A stretch of 64,000 bases of DNA from Pleodorina starrii. Taxonomy: Eukaryota; Chlorophyta; Chlorophyceae; Chlamydomonadales; Volvocaceae. Under the pieces are notes generated by a model. That model saw nothing but the letters and a program-made list of their open reading frames with translations, searched no databases and had not been told where the DNA came from. The position numbers were made by a program, and so were the translations under genes. The stretch is taken from positions 707,001 through 771,000 of the forward strand of contig BRXU01000028.1 of the NCBI GenBank assembly GCA_030267565.1, in the 5' to 3' direction. Below, piece by piece: positions 1 through 10,844 of this stretch; positions within the stretch are counted from its first letter, which is position 1, and each line of letters opens with the position of its first letter.

Positions 1-898
1 GGCCGTAAACTTCCACGAACCAGTCGGCAGACAGGGTGGAGCGCGCCCCAAGAATTAAAGTTTAGATTCAGCTTGCAGTTGATACAATGGATTTCAGAAT
101 CCAGCCCACAAGTCTTTGTGGACGATCGAGTACGTAGGTTATAAATGTACACTTTCCAGTAGGATACGAATCGAATACGAAATATGAAGTTCACAGTGCG
201 TTTGCCAATTTGCCTTTGTATAATACAGTTCGAGATAAACAAATTTCTTTATAATGCAGATTTAGAACACATCGTCTCGCGTCGTGGCGAGAGACCTTAT
301 TTTACTCGAATCCTCTGGCGGTGACATTCGGCACCGTTCAGATTTGCGCCCATACACTGGCAGATTTTTATTATTATTTGTTGTGAAGCTGATCGAAGGT
401 TTAAGGATAACCCGTTGACGCGTGCGCACGGTGTTCGTGCAAGTTGGTTCGCAGCCGGCGCTGCTCCACAGTGCTTAGCTGATCATCGTCTTGCTCTACG
501 AATGCCCCTAAGCCACGGCCTTATATTTCAGTGGAGCAATAGTGATGCCGCTATGGCGGCCGCGCTGGCCCTTTTCCTCATCCGCGCAGCCGTGGCGACA
601 TTCGTCCCGGCAAGGCAGCACCATCAGGTCCGCTCATCGATCCACATCTTCCGCAAAGCTCTTAAACACAGAATACATGTATTGTTCGACGCACACCTCT
701 AACCGCCGGCTGCTTGCAACCAGACCATCGGTACATGGACAGCCTTACTTGCACGCAGTCGGACGGGGCAAACCCTTCGTAATAAACTGTCTGCAGCTTG
801 CTAGCTCTCTCTTCGTAATACTGGACCCTCCGATTGCCCGCGGGTTGCTGCCGTCCGCCTCTCAACCGCCACCACAGCTGCTGGTCGCGCCCATCACC
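1..898. other. Left-edge region without a confident gene
   Basis: The first 400 bases are visibly AT-richer than the rest and hold no convincing coding exon on either strand. Between about 540 and 900 the plus strand stays open but reads as low-quality Arg/Ser-rich sequence, probably 5' leader of the gene that starts near 899. No TATA box, tRNA or repeat could be assigned with confidence. Confidence 0.4.
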
Positions 899-3800
899 AT
901 GTACGGCGTACGACTGCTGCTGGGGCTCGCCGTCAGGGCCACGGCCGCCCGCTCCAGCCTGCACGCCTTGCTGGACTTGCTGCTCTTTGCCGCCATGGCT
1001 AGCGACGGGGTGCGTGCGTGCGTGCGTGTGTGCGTGCGTACGTGGCGCGATTGAGAGGTAGACCTATCAACTATCTACATACATCTGTCGGGCCCTACCC
1101 TGCTACAACCTGCGCGACCGCTATCCTACCACCTGCCGTGACGAGCTGTCGGATCAGTTTACCGTCACCGGCAGTTTACCGTCCGTATTTCCTGTTATTG
1201 CGGATTTGCGTAGTTTGTTGGTTCTACGTCAGTCTTGGTTGTTCGCTTTCGAGTTCGTAACGTAGTATAGCTTACGTGAAGATCTCGGGAGTAGGATGTC
1301 GTACAGTTGTTTCGCGTATTTTAGTCGAGTCTTTGGCTTGTTGCCTTGTCTCGATTTGCTCTCAGGCAGTCGCCTGTGAGCAACTAGTAGGCCCCTTTCG
1401 TTAGGTTAAGGACCTGGCCTAGCGGAAGAGACATGTAAGGTCTTTCATCGTCACTCTTTTCCCTTGCCTGTGGCCGAGACACTTCCATCGTCATCGTATT
1501 TGCACCATTTGTGCAATACGCAGCATTATGTGGTCAGCCGTTCTGCGTGGAGCCGACTTCGCCAGCAGCCGGTCGATGATCCTATCTACGTTACGGTGAC
1601 GCCTCGCCGCGAGTGTGCCGCATTGCCGTTGCGCCATTTATGTATATTTGGCGCATGTGAAACAGCTTTACTGGATGCAGCGCATATCTATTTATCTACT
1701 TATTTACCTATCATTGATCTATTCTATCTACCTATTCATGTATGTATCTATCTATCTATTTCGATCTATCTATACCTATATATCTATTTACCTATCTTTC
1801 TGGCAACAAAAGGTTGGTGCGTACGTATAACATGTACGTAGGCAGTGTACCCTGCCGGCTTCATCTATCTGGTGTGGGGGGCTGCTGCTGCTGCTGCCTC
1901 TGAAAACACGCCGTCACGGGTCGGAAGCTAGGGTCGGTCTTGGGTCATGTTGTGTGTTAATATGCTAATTCCTGCTAATAGCCACACCGAACCTCTCCGC
2001 CCTCGCCCCCGCCCCCTGCGCATCCCGACCAACCCACCATCCAACCTCAGCAAGCAACGCCGGCAGCCGAGCTGGCCTTGTGTGCCTGGAGGCTGTACGC
2101 CCAGAGGCAGCTGCCCTCCCCGGCACGTCTCATCCATTGGGCGCTGCAGCCGCTGCTGCTGCTGCTGCTGCCGGCAAAAACTCCTCCAGCACAAACTGGG
2201 GATGGGAGGGAGCCCGCCTCGGCGTCATACCCGGCGGGGAGTAGCGGCGACAAAGGTGACACGAACAGCAGCAGCGGCAGCAGCAGCGCCAGCCAGTGGC
2301 GTGTGCTCCTGGAGCTGCTGGCGGTGTTGGTGAACCTGAGCCTCCTCTGCCTGTTGCATCATCGCCGACGGAGACACCGGCCGCCAGGGGCAGCCGCTGT
2401 CGCTGCCGCTGGCGCTGGCGCCGATGCTGGCGCCGGTGCCGGCGGCGGGCGGGCTGCTGCCGCAGCGGAGGAAGCAGCAGCAGCAGCTGTAGTAGCAGCA
2501 GCGGAGGAGGATCATTCGGAGGGCCAACTTCTGCCGGCTGGGTCCAGCGGCGGCGCAGCGTCCCGGCTGCGCCGGCGGCAGCAGGCAGCCGTTGCTGCTG
2601 CTTCTGTTGCTGGTGGCGGTGGCAGTGGCGGACCGAGCAGCGGTGCGGCAGCGGGTGAGCCGCCGGAAGGCGGCGTGGAGGGCAGCGGCCCCCGGAGCAT
2701 CAGGGGCGCAGCATCATCGCACGGAGGGCAAACACACGGTGGGATTGGACAGCAGCAGCGGCGGCGGAGGGAACTGCGGGAGCAGCAGCGCTGCCAGCGG
2801 GACCCAATATTGCTGTCGGACTCGGATGATGATGAGGATGCACCGACGTCGGACTCGGATGATGATGAGGATGCACCGACGCTTGGGCGGGGCGAGGAGC
2901 AGGGGCGCACGGCGCAGCAACAGCGGCGGCGGCAGCAGCAGCCGGGGGAGGAGGCGCAGGTGCAGGAGGCGCAGCAGCAGGAGGTGCAGCAGCTGGTTCA
3001 ACCCGGGCAACAACAACAAAGGGATGACGGTGGGGCTGCTGCTGCTGATGCAGGAGGAGGAGGCGGCGGCGGCGCTCCAGGGGAGGTGCCCCCCTACCGG
3101 CCCTACGTCAGACGGCGTGCGGTGCGGCTCAAGGTGCGCACTTCGGCCCGGGCCCCGCCGCCCACCTGCCAACCTGCCCGTCCGTCCGTCCCTCCTCTGC
3201 TGAAGGAAACCCCCAGTCCCCCACACTCCGCCTCTGAGGCTGCCCCAGGTGGACGTACATCCGGACTTGGCTCCATCTCGGCTGTCGATCCCTGAGTGTC
3301 GCCACCCCGTAACTGTTGGTGGTATACCACTAGGGTGGTATGCGCTTCGGAGATCGCTATAAAACTGCCACACGTTGATAACCACAGTAGAACTGCACAC
3401 CCTAGCACAGCGCCACCACCCTCACCATCTCTGTACAGTAAGCAAAACACGCACGGATCTCGCTCCCACCCTCTTGCATTCCCTTCCCGCAAGCCAGCAA
3501 GCCGATGTTTTTGGGGTCGAGCTAGCTGCTCTTTCCCCCTTCTTACTGTACTCCCCCTTTTCTTCCCATCTGCGTCAACGCCGCAACCACACGCCCGCCC
3601 GATGCTGCTGTATGCATGCACCCGTGTCTGCCTCTCCAGATTCCCTGGGCTGAGCCGGAGGACCTGGGACCCGACTTCCAGCAGCGGCTGCGGGATGTGG
3701 TTTCGGAGCGGGGCCTCAATCTGGCCTGGGTGTACGTCCGGCGGGGCTGCGTGGAGCTGACCTTTATGGTGGAGACAGCGCCGCCCACACCGCCGCCTCC

Positions 3801-6442
3801 ACCAACAATGAGACCGATTACGCAAATGACCGGTGCGTACGTGCATGCGTGCCAACACACACCACACACACACCACATACACACCACATACACACACAGC
3901 ACACATGTACACATCACACACACAACACACATGTACACACATGTCGCCGCGGCGCCGTACGCACACAACTCTATCTGATTATCTCCATCCCGCGCTTCTG
4001 GCGCTTCTTCCACAGGCGGGGGCGAGCACTACGCGGCAGGCGGTGACGTCAGTGGCAGCAACAGCCCCAGCACCAGCCCCAGCAGCAGTGGCGACGTCGG
4101 GAACGCCGTGCCGGCGGCGCTGCTGCAGCGATTGGACGTACAGACGCTGCTGCAAGCGCTGGGCCTCTCTGGCTGTTGTGGCCGCAAAGCCCTCTCCCCC
4201 GAGTCACCTGCCGCCATGATGGGCAACAGCACGGTGACGGTAGCGGCATCAACGGCAGACGCGGCAGACGAAGACGCAGCAGACGCAGCAGCAGCAGCAG
4301 CAGACGGAGCAGCAGCAGCAGACGGAGCAGCAGCAGACGAAGACGCAGCAGCTGGGGAAAGGGGCCCCACCGAAGCAGCGACCCCGACAGCGTGTAAAGG
4401 GGGACAGATACGGCAGCGGGGTGGCAAAGGCGGGCCCGGGCCCGGGCTCGGGCGGGAACAGGCGCCGGTGACGTCGCCTGCGAGCGGCGATGAGGGCCTC
4501 CTGCCGGCGTTACAGCTGGAGCAGTACGGCCTCCGGAACGCAGGTCGTACAATGGGAATTGCCTTGCGCAGCAGCCCCAGCAGCACCGGCAGCAGCAACA
4601 GTGACAGCAGGGGTGTTCGTGGCGACGTTGGCGACGTCGGCGACCGCAGCGCTGGCGAACGCAGTGGTGGCGGCGGTGCTGCTGCGACCCGCGGGTCCGT
4701 GCGGCTGACGGGCCTGTGGCCCCGGGTGCTGCTGCTGCCGCCGCCGCCACCGCCTGCCGCGCCACTCCGCCTTGCGCCGACCGGTCAGGGCGTAACACCC
4801 CTTGCGCCGCCGCCCGCACCACCGTCGCCTGCTGGCTCCTGGGTGATTCGGGCAGGTATACGCCTGCGGCCCGAAGTCGAGCTACTCGACACTCCACAGA
4901 GCCAGGAGCAGCCCACATCGCCGGCGCCATCGTCACCGCCACCGCCATCACCAGCACCAGCACCGCCACCAGCGCAAGCGCAAGCACCGCCGCTAGCCCC
5001 TGCGCCATCACTGCTGCCAGCTCCTGCACCGCTACGCCCACAGCAGCAGCAGAAGCGGCAGACCCGGCTGTCGGAGGTTGTGCCGGTCGCTGATGAGCTG
5101 CAGGTGGTGGTGCGCTCGCCCAGTGGCGACATCCTGCCGTTGTCGATGTCGGTGTCGGTGCACGTGCACGTGCACGTGGCGGGCCGGCTGGGAGACAGCG
5201 GCGGGACGACCCTCCCTTGCTCGACAGCGGGCGACGCTCACGTGGGTGTGCCGTACGACCGTGATGCCGAGTACGACATCCAGTACGACATTGAGCTGCT
5301 GCGTCCGCCGCCCGGCCCGGGCGTCGTGCTTGTGAGTTGGAAGAGGGGTTGGGGGTCTTTCAGGAGCGGGTGTGCGGGCGCCGATGCCGTTGCCGCAACT
5401 CTGCAGCCGCGGCTGGGCACGAGTAAGGCACGAGCAAGGCACGAGCAAGGCACGAGCAAGGCACGGGCAAGGCACGGGCAAGGCACGGGCAAGGCACGGG
5501 CAAGGCACGGGCAAGGCACGGGCAAGGCACGGGCAAGGCACGGGCAAGGCACGGGCAAGGCACGAAATGGGAATGGGTGGGCGGCCTGTCATGTCTCTGT
5601 ATGTCATCTTGGACGTCATGCATCGCATCCCGCCCCCGCCTCCCGAGCGCCGTCCCTCCGCTGCGGCATCTTCTTTTTGCCCCCGACGTCCCGAGCGCCG
5701 TCTTGCCACGCCCTGCTCCCCAGCCATCCCGCCAGCCACATTGATGCGTTGGGAGGCTTGGAGCCAGAGCGCAGAGCCGCCTGTCGGGATGTCCGCACGA
5801 CGTTTTATGCGCGAGGGAGGGTTACACGCTTACACCTGTCTGAAATCCGATGTATGTACGGTGTTCCCGTCTGAATGAGGCGACGACATGCGCGCGTGTC
5901 CCAATTCGGCCCATGCTCAGGTCGAGTTCCACATTGCTTCCGCCCAAGGCCGGAGGGCCCCTGCTGCTGCGGGCGAGGTGGCCGCCGCAGACCCGCCGCT
6001 GCTCACTGAGGCCAGCAGCAGCAGCAGCAACAGTAGCAGCAGCATCACGCTGCCGCTCCTCGTCACCGACGACGCCAGTCTCGCGGAGGTGGCGGCGACG
6101 GCAGCCGCCTGGCCCGCCGCCGCGCAGGACGAACTGGACGAGCTGCTGTACGACATGGGCGCATGGGCCGCCGCCGTGGCGGCGGCGGCCGCCGCCGCCA
6201 AGAACGTCGCGTCTGCGGCATCATCACCGCCGCAGGCCGCGGCTTGCGTCGTTGCCACCTGCCCGTGTGGCGAGCAAGGCAGCAGCAGCAGCGGCAGCAG
6301 CAGCTGCTGGCGCCTTTCTGGAGGAGGCGGCTGCAGCAGCCGCAGCCCGGGCCTGGGCGCCCACCTGCTTGCGTATGCGGAGGCGGCGGGGTGGGAGGCG
6401 GCCGCGGCCTGGCTGCATGCCGGCGAGTCCATCCAACAGTGA
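899..6442 (+). CDS. Large low-complexity protein with SBP-protein-like downstream regions
   Basis: Proposed exons are 899-1009, 2051-3133, 3640-3832, 4016-5331 and 5921-6442, giving about 1,074 codons in phase. The last four exons are firm. The 5' exon (ACC-ATG context, donor GTGCGT) is tentative, because exon 2 has no in-frame ATG of its own. In order, the protein has hydrophobic Leu-rich stretches (exons 1-2), Ala/Gly and Gln runs, a 33-bp duplicated acidic Ser-Asp-Glu block (about 2816-2881), a conserved-looking exon 3 with VYVRRGCVEL, a long Ala/Pro-rich exon 4, and a C-terminus with LLVTDDASL and HLLAYAEAAGWEAAAAWL. The R-x-GC-V-L motif and this tail recall regions that follow the SBP zinc finger in algal squamosa-promoter-binding-like proteins. 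That is inference from memory of the family, and no SBP box is visible here. A nuclear regulatory role would follow only if the relationship holds. Confidence 0.55.
1684..1800. repeat. TATC/TATT-type microsatellite
   Basis: Interrupted tetranucleotide tract (TATC, TATT, TACC variants) inside the proposed first intron of the low-complexity gene. Confidence 0.8.
3853..3943. repeat. CA-rich microsatellite
   Basis: Imperfect CACA/ACACC tract filling most of the intron between the exons at 3640-3832 and 4016-5331. Confidence 0.8.
5418..5565. repeat. 11-bp tandem array in an intron
   Basis: About 13 head-to-tail copies of an 11-bp unit (AAGGCACGGGC, with AAGGCACGAGC variants at the left end) lie in the intron between 5332 and 5920. 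The left variants and homogeneous right copies suggest recent expansion from one side. The array is open in several frames on both strands, so it generates long false reading frames. Confidence 0.9.
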
Positions 6443-8128
6443 GAAGGGAGAGAGAGGCCTGCGGGCGGCGGCGCCTGCTGCACCAGCGGGGTGACAAGTG
6501 ACAGCCCGTGGTTCGGACAAGACCGCGTGCCCAAGTCCAGAGTCGTGAGGTTTGGGAGACGTGAATGCTGTACCGGTAGCTGTTGCGGGGCAGGTTTCGG
6601 AGCGAGGGGTCGATGGCGCAGGCAGGCATACGGCCAAGTCGTCACCAACAACGGCCGCTACGGGTAGTTGCTCTGGCGCGTGCTTGCACGCGGGCGAGAG
6701 GGAGAGCCCCGCCTCCCTTCTGCAGCGCACAAAGCGGTCAGATGGCGACGAGGGGGAGCGCGTCAGCGCTAGCCGCCCTTTGTGGGGGCGCGATCCTGTT
6801 TTTTTTCAAGCCCAGACCCAACCGCTGCAGCTGCAGCTGTTGGATTCCGGAGGATGATGATTCTTCAAAGGGACGCGCCTGCCTTGCTCTGTGGACGCAT
6901 TTTCACGCAACCCCTCCGACACAACATAACATATCGCAAAGCGACGTGCGTGCGTACGTGCGTGCGCGAGCTTGCCCAGCGCGCGAGCGATATCCCCCCG
7001 ACATAGGGGCACCTCCCATGAGCGAGCGTTGTGCATGTTGGCGTATAGCGCCCTCGATGCGTGTACCTGTGTGTGTATACCGGTATGTGGTTGTGCGCGT
7101 GGTTTGTGTGTGTGCGCTCGTTTGCGTGTGCGTGACGCCGCCCTGGTGAACGCTCCGAAGCCCATGGCAAGGCACGAGAATACGAGCGAGAATTTCTGCC
7201 GCCGATGATGCCTAGATGCTTAACAGTTAAGCTGATCGAGATTCATTCATCGCCGCGTCCTCGTCCTCGTGCTCATGGGGTTTGGTGGTGAAAGTTGTTA
7301 TTCGTGGAATCAGAAATCGTGGCCCTGAGGCGATTGGGGGCCTGTTGGTGTACGGCGGAGGCACGGCACCCACGCCCTAATCGGCAAACGGCCCGTTGCA
7401 GTGCTCCCCAGCAAGACCCGGTTGAGCCAGTTGGGCCCTTCTGAGCTTCTGGTGGCTGCGCGGGATCCCGGACCCGGATCAGCGTACAGCAAATCCGGCC
7501 GGCCGCGAGCAACACCAACTTGTCGGACACAATCCCGCAGAAGAGAGGGTAACGTGACCCCCCACCCAGTCCCACCCTTGCTTTCGTGGCACTCCCAGGG
7601 AGGGCTGCGAATGAAGCCCCGAACGAAGGCGACCCCCCCCCCCCAAAAGTCAACGGCCACCCGCTTATTGATGGCAGCCTCCGTAAGGCTGGGGTCAGAG
7701 GCAGCAGTGCAGTGTCGACCTCCTTGGCTGCAGCCGTAAACTGCCGCCCATGCTGCCATGCTGCCATGCTCCATGGCCGAAACCGGTTTGCAGTTTGCAG
7801 GTGGTTGCCAGACGGCAAAACGCACCCAGCCGATAAGTAAGTCACGGAACTGTGTGCGAAGGATCGTCGTCGCTGAGTGGTTGAGGACGACGACGAAGAT
7901 GACGATGATAGGCCCAGCAAGCGGCCGAAACGCTCACTCCCGAGTGCTCCCGAGTGGCGGCCGAAGCCGAACCCAACAGAGCGGCGAAGCAGCAAGCAAG
8001 TTTCGTCCGGATGAGAGGTAACAACACTGGAAGAACGCCTTGTATATATATGTATGTTCAGGTGGAGCCGTTCCGTAACGACAACGAGAGAGGGCGCATG
8101 TTCGCGTTGTGGTACGCCGACCCGCGGG
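6443..8128. other. Convergent intergenic region
   Basis: This lies between the plus-strand low-complexity gene and the minus-strand methyltransferase, so it should hold both 3' UTRs. It contains GTGCGTGC-type and TGTG-rich tracts (about 6945-7130), a C10 run near 7637 and a TATATATA stretch near 8042. I found no TGTAA signal on either strand that I could assign, and no coding exon with plausible splice sites. Confidence 0.4.
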
Positions 8129-10663
8129 TCACCCGTCGGCAGGTCTCCGCCGCCACAGGTGCACGATCTGCAGCGACTCCTCGTCTGCCTGCCGGGAGGC
8201 GGCAATGCGGCCTGCGGGGCGCAGGAACACAGGCATGCGAAGGGAAGGCGCTGCCTTACGAAGCGGGCGGCCCGCAGCCCCCGCAACCGGCAAGGCAGTG
8301 CAGTGCAGTGCAGTGCAGTGCAGGGCATGGCAGTATCGGGACAGGGCAGGGCAGGGCAGTGTGGTGGCAAGGGAAGCGGCTCACCTTCAAAGCCCAGAGC
8401 CCCCATCTCCCGCAAGATGCCTGTGGAGTGGGTGCGTGGGCGAGCAAGGGCGGGCCGGGCCGGGGAAGGGCAGTGACTGGGCCGGGCGGGGCGGGCCGGG
8501 CCGGGGTGCGAAAATACGGTACCGCAACTCCTTGAGGGAGGCCGAACCCGAGCCCGGATCCTCTTCCGCCCACCTTTCGGGTCGTTCTCCGTGACGGTCA
8601 CCATGAACAGCTCCCCCCGCGGAGACAACAGCTCGGGCAGCTGTGCAGCAGCAGACAGGGGCAGCAGCATCAGGAGTCAGGGGCAGCAGCAGCAGCAGGA
8701 GACAGGAGTCAGGGGCAGCCAACACCGTCAGCACATGATCACGCATGCTTACAAGCATACAGGCACGCGCATACGCCCACGCCCACGCCCACACGCGCAC
8801 ACACGCGCACACGCACCAGCGGCAGCACTCGGTCGATGACCCTCCGGCCTCGGTGGCCGCCGGCCCACGCAGACGCAATGCCGCCCCGCTCCACCTCCTC
8901 ATCCGGGGTGGGCACATAGGGCGGGTTGAACACCTGACAGGGCGGGCGAGCAGGCCAGCAGGCGGGCAGGCGGGCCAGCAGGCGGGTGGGTGGGCAGCTG
9001 GGCACTGCGACATGCAGGCGGCGGGCCGGCCCTGGCAGGTACCGTGTTCGCGATTAGGGTGGCTACAGCTGGGTTGAGCCGGGCAGGTGCGTGGGCGGCT
9101 GGCTGGTGAGATGGCTGTGTGGGCTGTGTGGGCGACGAGGCGGGTAGGGGTCAGCAGAGCGGAGACCAGAAGAGCAGCGGAATGGCCCATTCCCACTGAC
9201 CCATCGACCCACCGACCCACGGGTGGGGAATGTAGTCCCCAAGGCCACCCACCCACCCACCCACCCACCCACCCACCCACCCACCCACCCACCCACCCAC
9301 CCACCCACCCACCCACCCACCCACCCACCCACCATGACATCGACGGCGCCCCGCAACCTCTCCGCCACCGGGCCCAACAAGCTAGCTGCCAGCACCTCCA
9401 CCCCGGGGACCTGCGCAGCGGCGTGGGGACCAGGGGTCAATCCTTTCTGACGGCCGAGGCGGTCAACGCCGCGCCTCGGTGCACGGCGACAAGACAACAG
9501 AGGAAGGCGTGCGCTGGGCCCGACACGCACACACACACACCCGCGGTCCTGCTGCCCTGCGGCCTTCCGGCCAAAAGCGAAAGCCAGGCGGCGGCGGATC
9601 ACTTCCCCATGCCTTCCCCACACAAAGCGTCTCTCGGTCACTTTGCTGCAGCTCCCCTTCCCCGTCTTCTTCTTCTTCCTCTTCTTCTTCTTCTCCTCCT
9701 TCTTGACATCCCCTCCCCCCCAGGAACGAACCAAGACACCGTACTTGGTGGGCATGCAGGGTGAGGCGGGTCGCCTCAACCGCCGCCGGGCTGTGGTCCA
9801 CCGCCACCAGCTGGCAGAACCGTCGCCGGCTGCTGCCGCCTCCGGAGGAGCATCCGGGAGGAGCAGGAGCAGGAGAAGGAGCAGGAGCAGGAGAACGAGC
9901 AGGAGGAGGAGGAGGAGGGGCTGGTGGGGGGTCGTGGGTAGCGGGCAGGGGCAGTTGCCGCAGCAGCAGGGCAAGGGAGGTGATGACGTAGCCGCTGCCG
10001 GAGCCCAGTTCCAGGCAGCTGCAGGGGTGACGCGGCGAGGGGAGGGAGGGATTAGGGGACAGGGCGGAGAGGAGAAGAGAGGATGGGCGAGGTCTGGCGC
10101 GGAAGCCGTTTTGGGGAGGTGGGGCGAGAGGAGCAGATGGCGGCGGGTAAGCGACGTGGATGGAGTGAAAAATTGGGTTGTGCTTGGCGTGCATGGGTGA
10201 GAGCTTGTGTGTGGGGTGAGTTGTGGAGGATGGGTGGGTGGGTGGGTGGGTGGGGGCGTGGGGGGCGGCTTCAGTGGGGAGGTGTAGGGGGCACCATTGG
10301 GGTCGTGCCCCCCCCCCGATCGAGGAGGAAAGGGGTTATCCACGTATAGGCCGGAGGGGACGTGCATCATGCATGTACGTGTAGGATAACGGCCGACTTA
10401 CCAGCGCGGGAAATCGCTTGCCCAAGTCGTGGCGTGCTCCTGGAGCGCGTCTACCAGCAGGAAGGTGTCCTGGAGGGTTTGGGCCGGGTTGCGAGCAACA
10501 AAGCGGCGGGGAAGCGAGTCAGGGCCTTGCAGGATCTTGTGCAGCGTTATTCTGTGATTTGTTGAATAGTGAACAGAGGGGTCCCGCAACCCACATCGGA
10601 CGGCTCGTAGACGTCGCCATTCCAATGCGTGTTCTTAATCTCGGCTACTTGTAGCTCAACCAT
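8129..10663 (-). CDS. N6AMT1: HEMK2/N6AMT1-type protein glutamine methyltransferase (eRF1)
   Basis: Eight exons on the minus strand: 10595-10663, 10402-10469, 9745-10018, 9333-9410, 8817-8933, 8574-8640, 8385-8420, 8129-8211. All junctions are GT-AG and in phase; the product is 263 residues. Family features in order: [15 protein letters not shown] (residues 19-33), SAM-binding motif [10 protein letters not shown] (48-56), AVDHS acidic loop (118-122), catalytic NPPY in [14 protein letters not shown] (from 164), [12 protein letters not shown], and an [10 protein letters not shown]-terminus like that of animal N6AMT1. The family methylates the Gln of the GGQ motif in release factor eRF1, together with TRMT112, using SAM. 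Human N6AMT1 is 214 residues; the excess is mainly a Pro/Ala-rich insert at about 70-111, between motif I and the acidic loop. The ATG at 10663 is the first in frame. The gene shares a short divergent interval with the kinesin gene. Confidence 0.95.
9245..9332. repeat. CCCA/CACC tetranucleotide tract
   Basis: Near-uninterrupted CCCA repeat within intron 4 of the methyltransferase gene. It abuts the donor of exon 9333-9410, so the transcribed strand begins the intron with GTGGGTGGGTGGG, a G-run array with potential to form RNA quadruplexes. Confidence 0.9.
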
Positions 10664-10844
10664 GGGTGGTCGAAGACCAAGGATTCGTCGATCAGTCGCG
10701 TGCGACGCAGCTGCAATGTTAGGCGAAAATGGGAAAACAGGTTGGTCTCACTAAGTGGTTTCGGAGGCGGCAATTGTACGGAGTTTTGACTCCCTAACTG
10801 CCGTTTGTTGCTGTTTACCGTCCAGAAGGCAGCATGTCGTGACC
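10664..10844. promoter_or_regulatory. Divergent promoter interval, HEMK2-like / KIF6-like
   Basis: Only 181 bp separate the start codons of the minus-strand methyltransferase (10663) and the plus-strand kinesin (10845). The interval must contain both 5' leaders and core promoters. It is visibly less GC-rich than the flanking coding DNA. I see no canonical TATA box. Confidence 0.65.

Noticed and set aside
7273..8670. Long minus-strand open frame of about 465 codons
   Set aside because: It starts at a non-ATG codon, mixes two true methyltransferase exons with intron sequence, and its 3' part has no conserved motif.
9223..9450. Plus-strand HPPTHPPT repeat protein
   Set aside because: This is the antisense translation of the CCCA microsatellite in a methyltransferase intron.
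10755..10844. N-terminal extension of the kinesin
   Set aside because: The extended frame begins with GTG, and KIF6 proteins start only a few residues before the IFxRVKP motif, so ATG 10845 is preferred.
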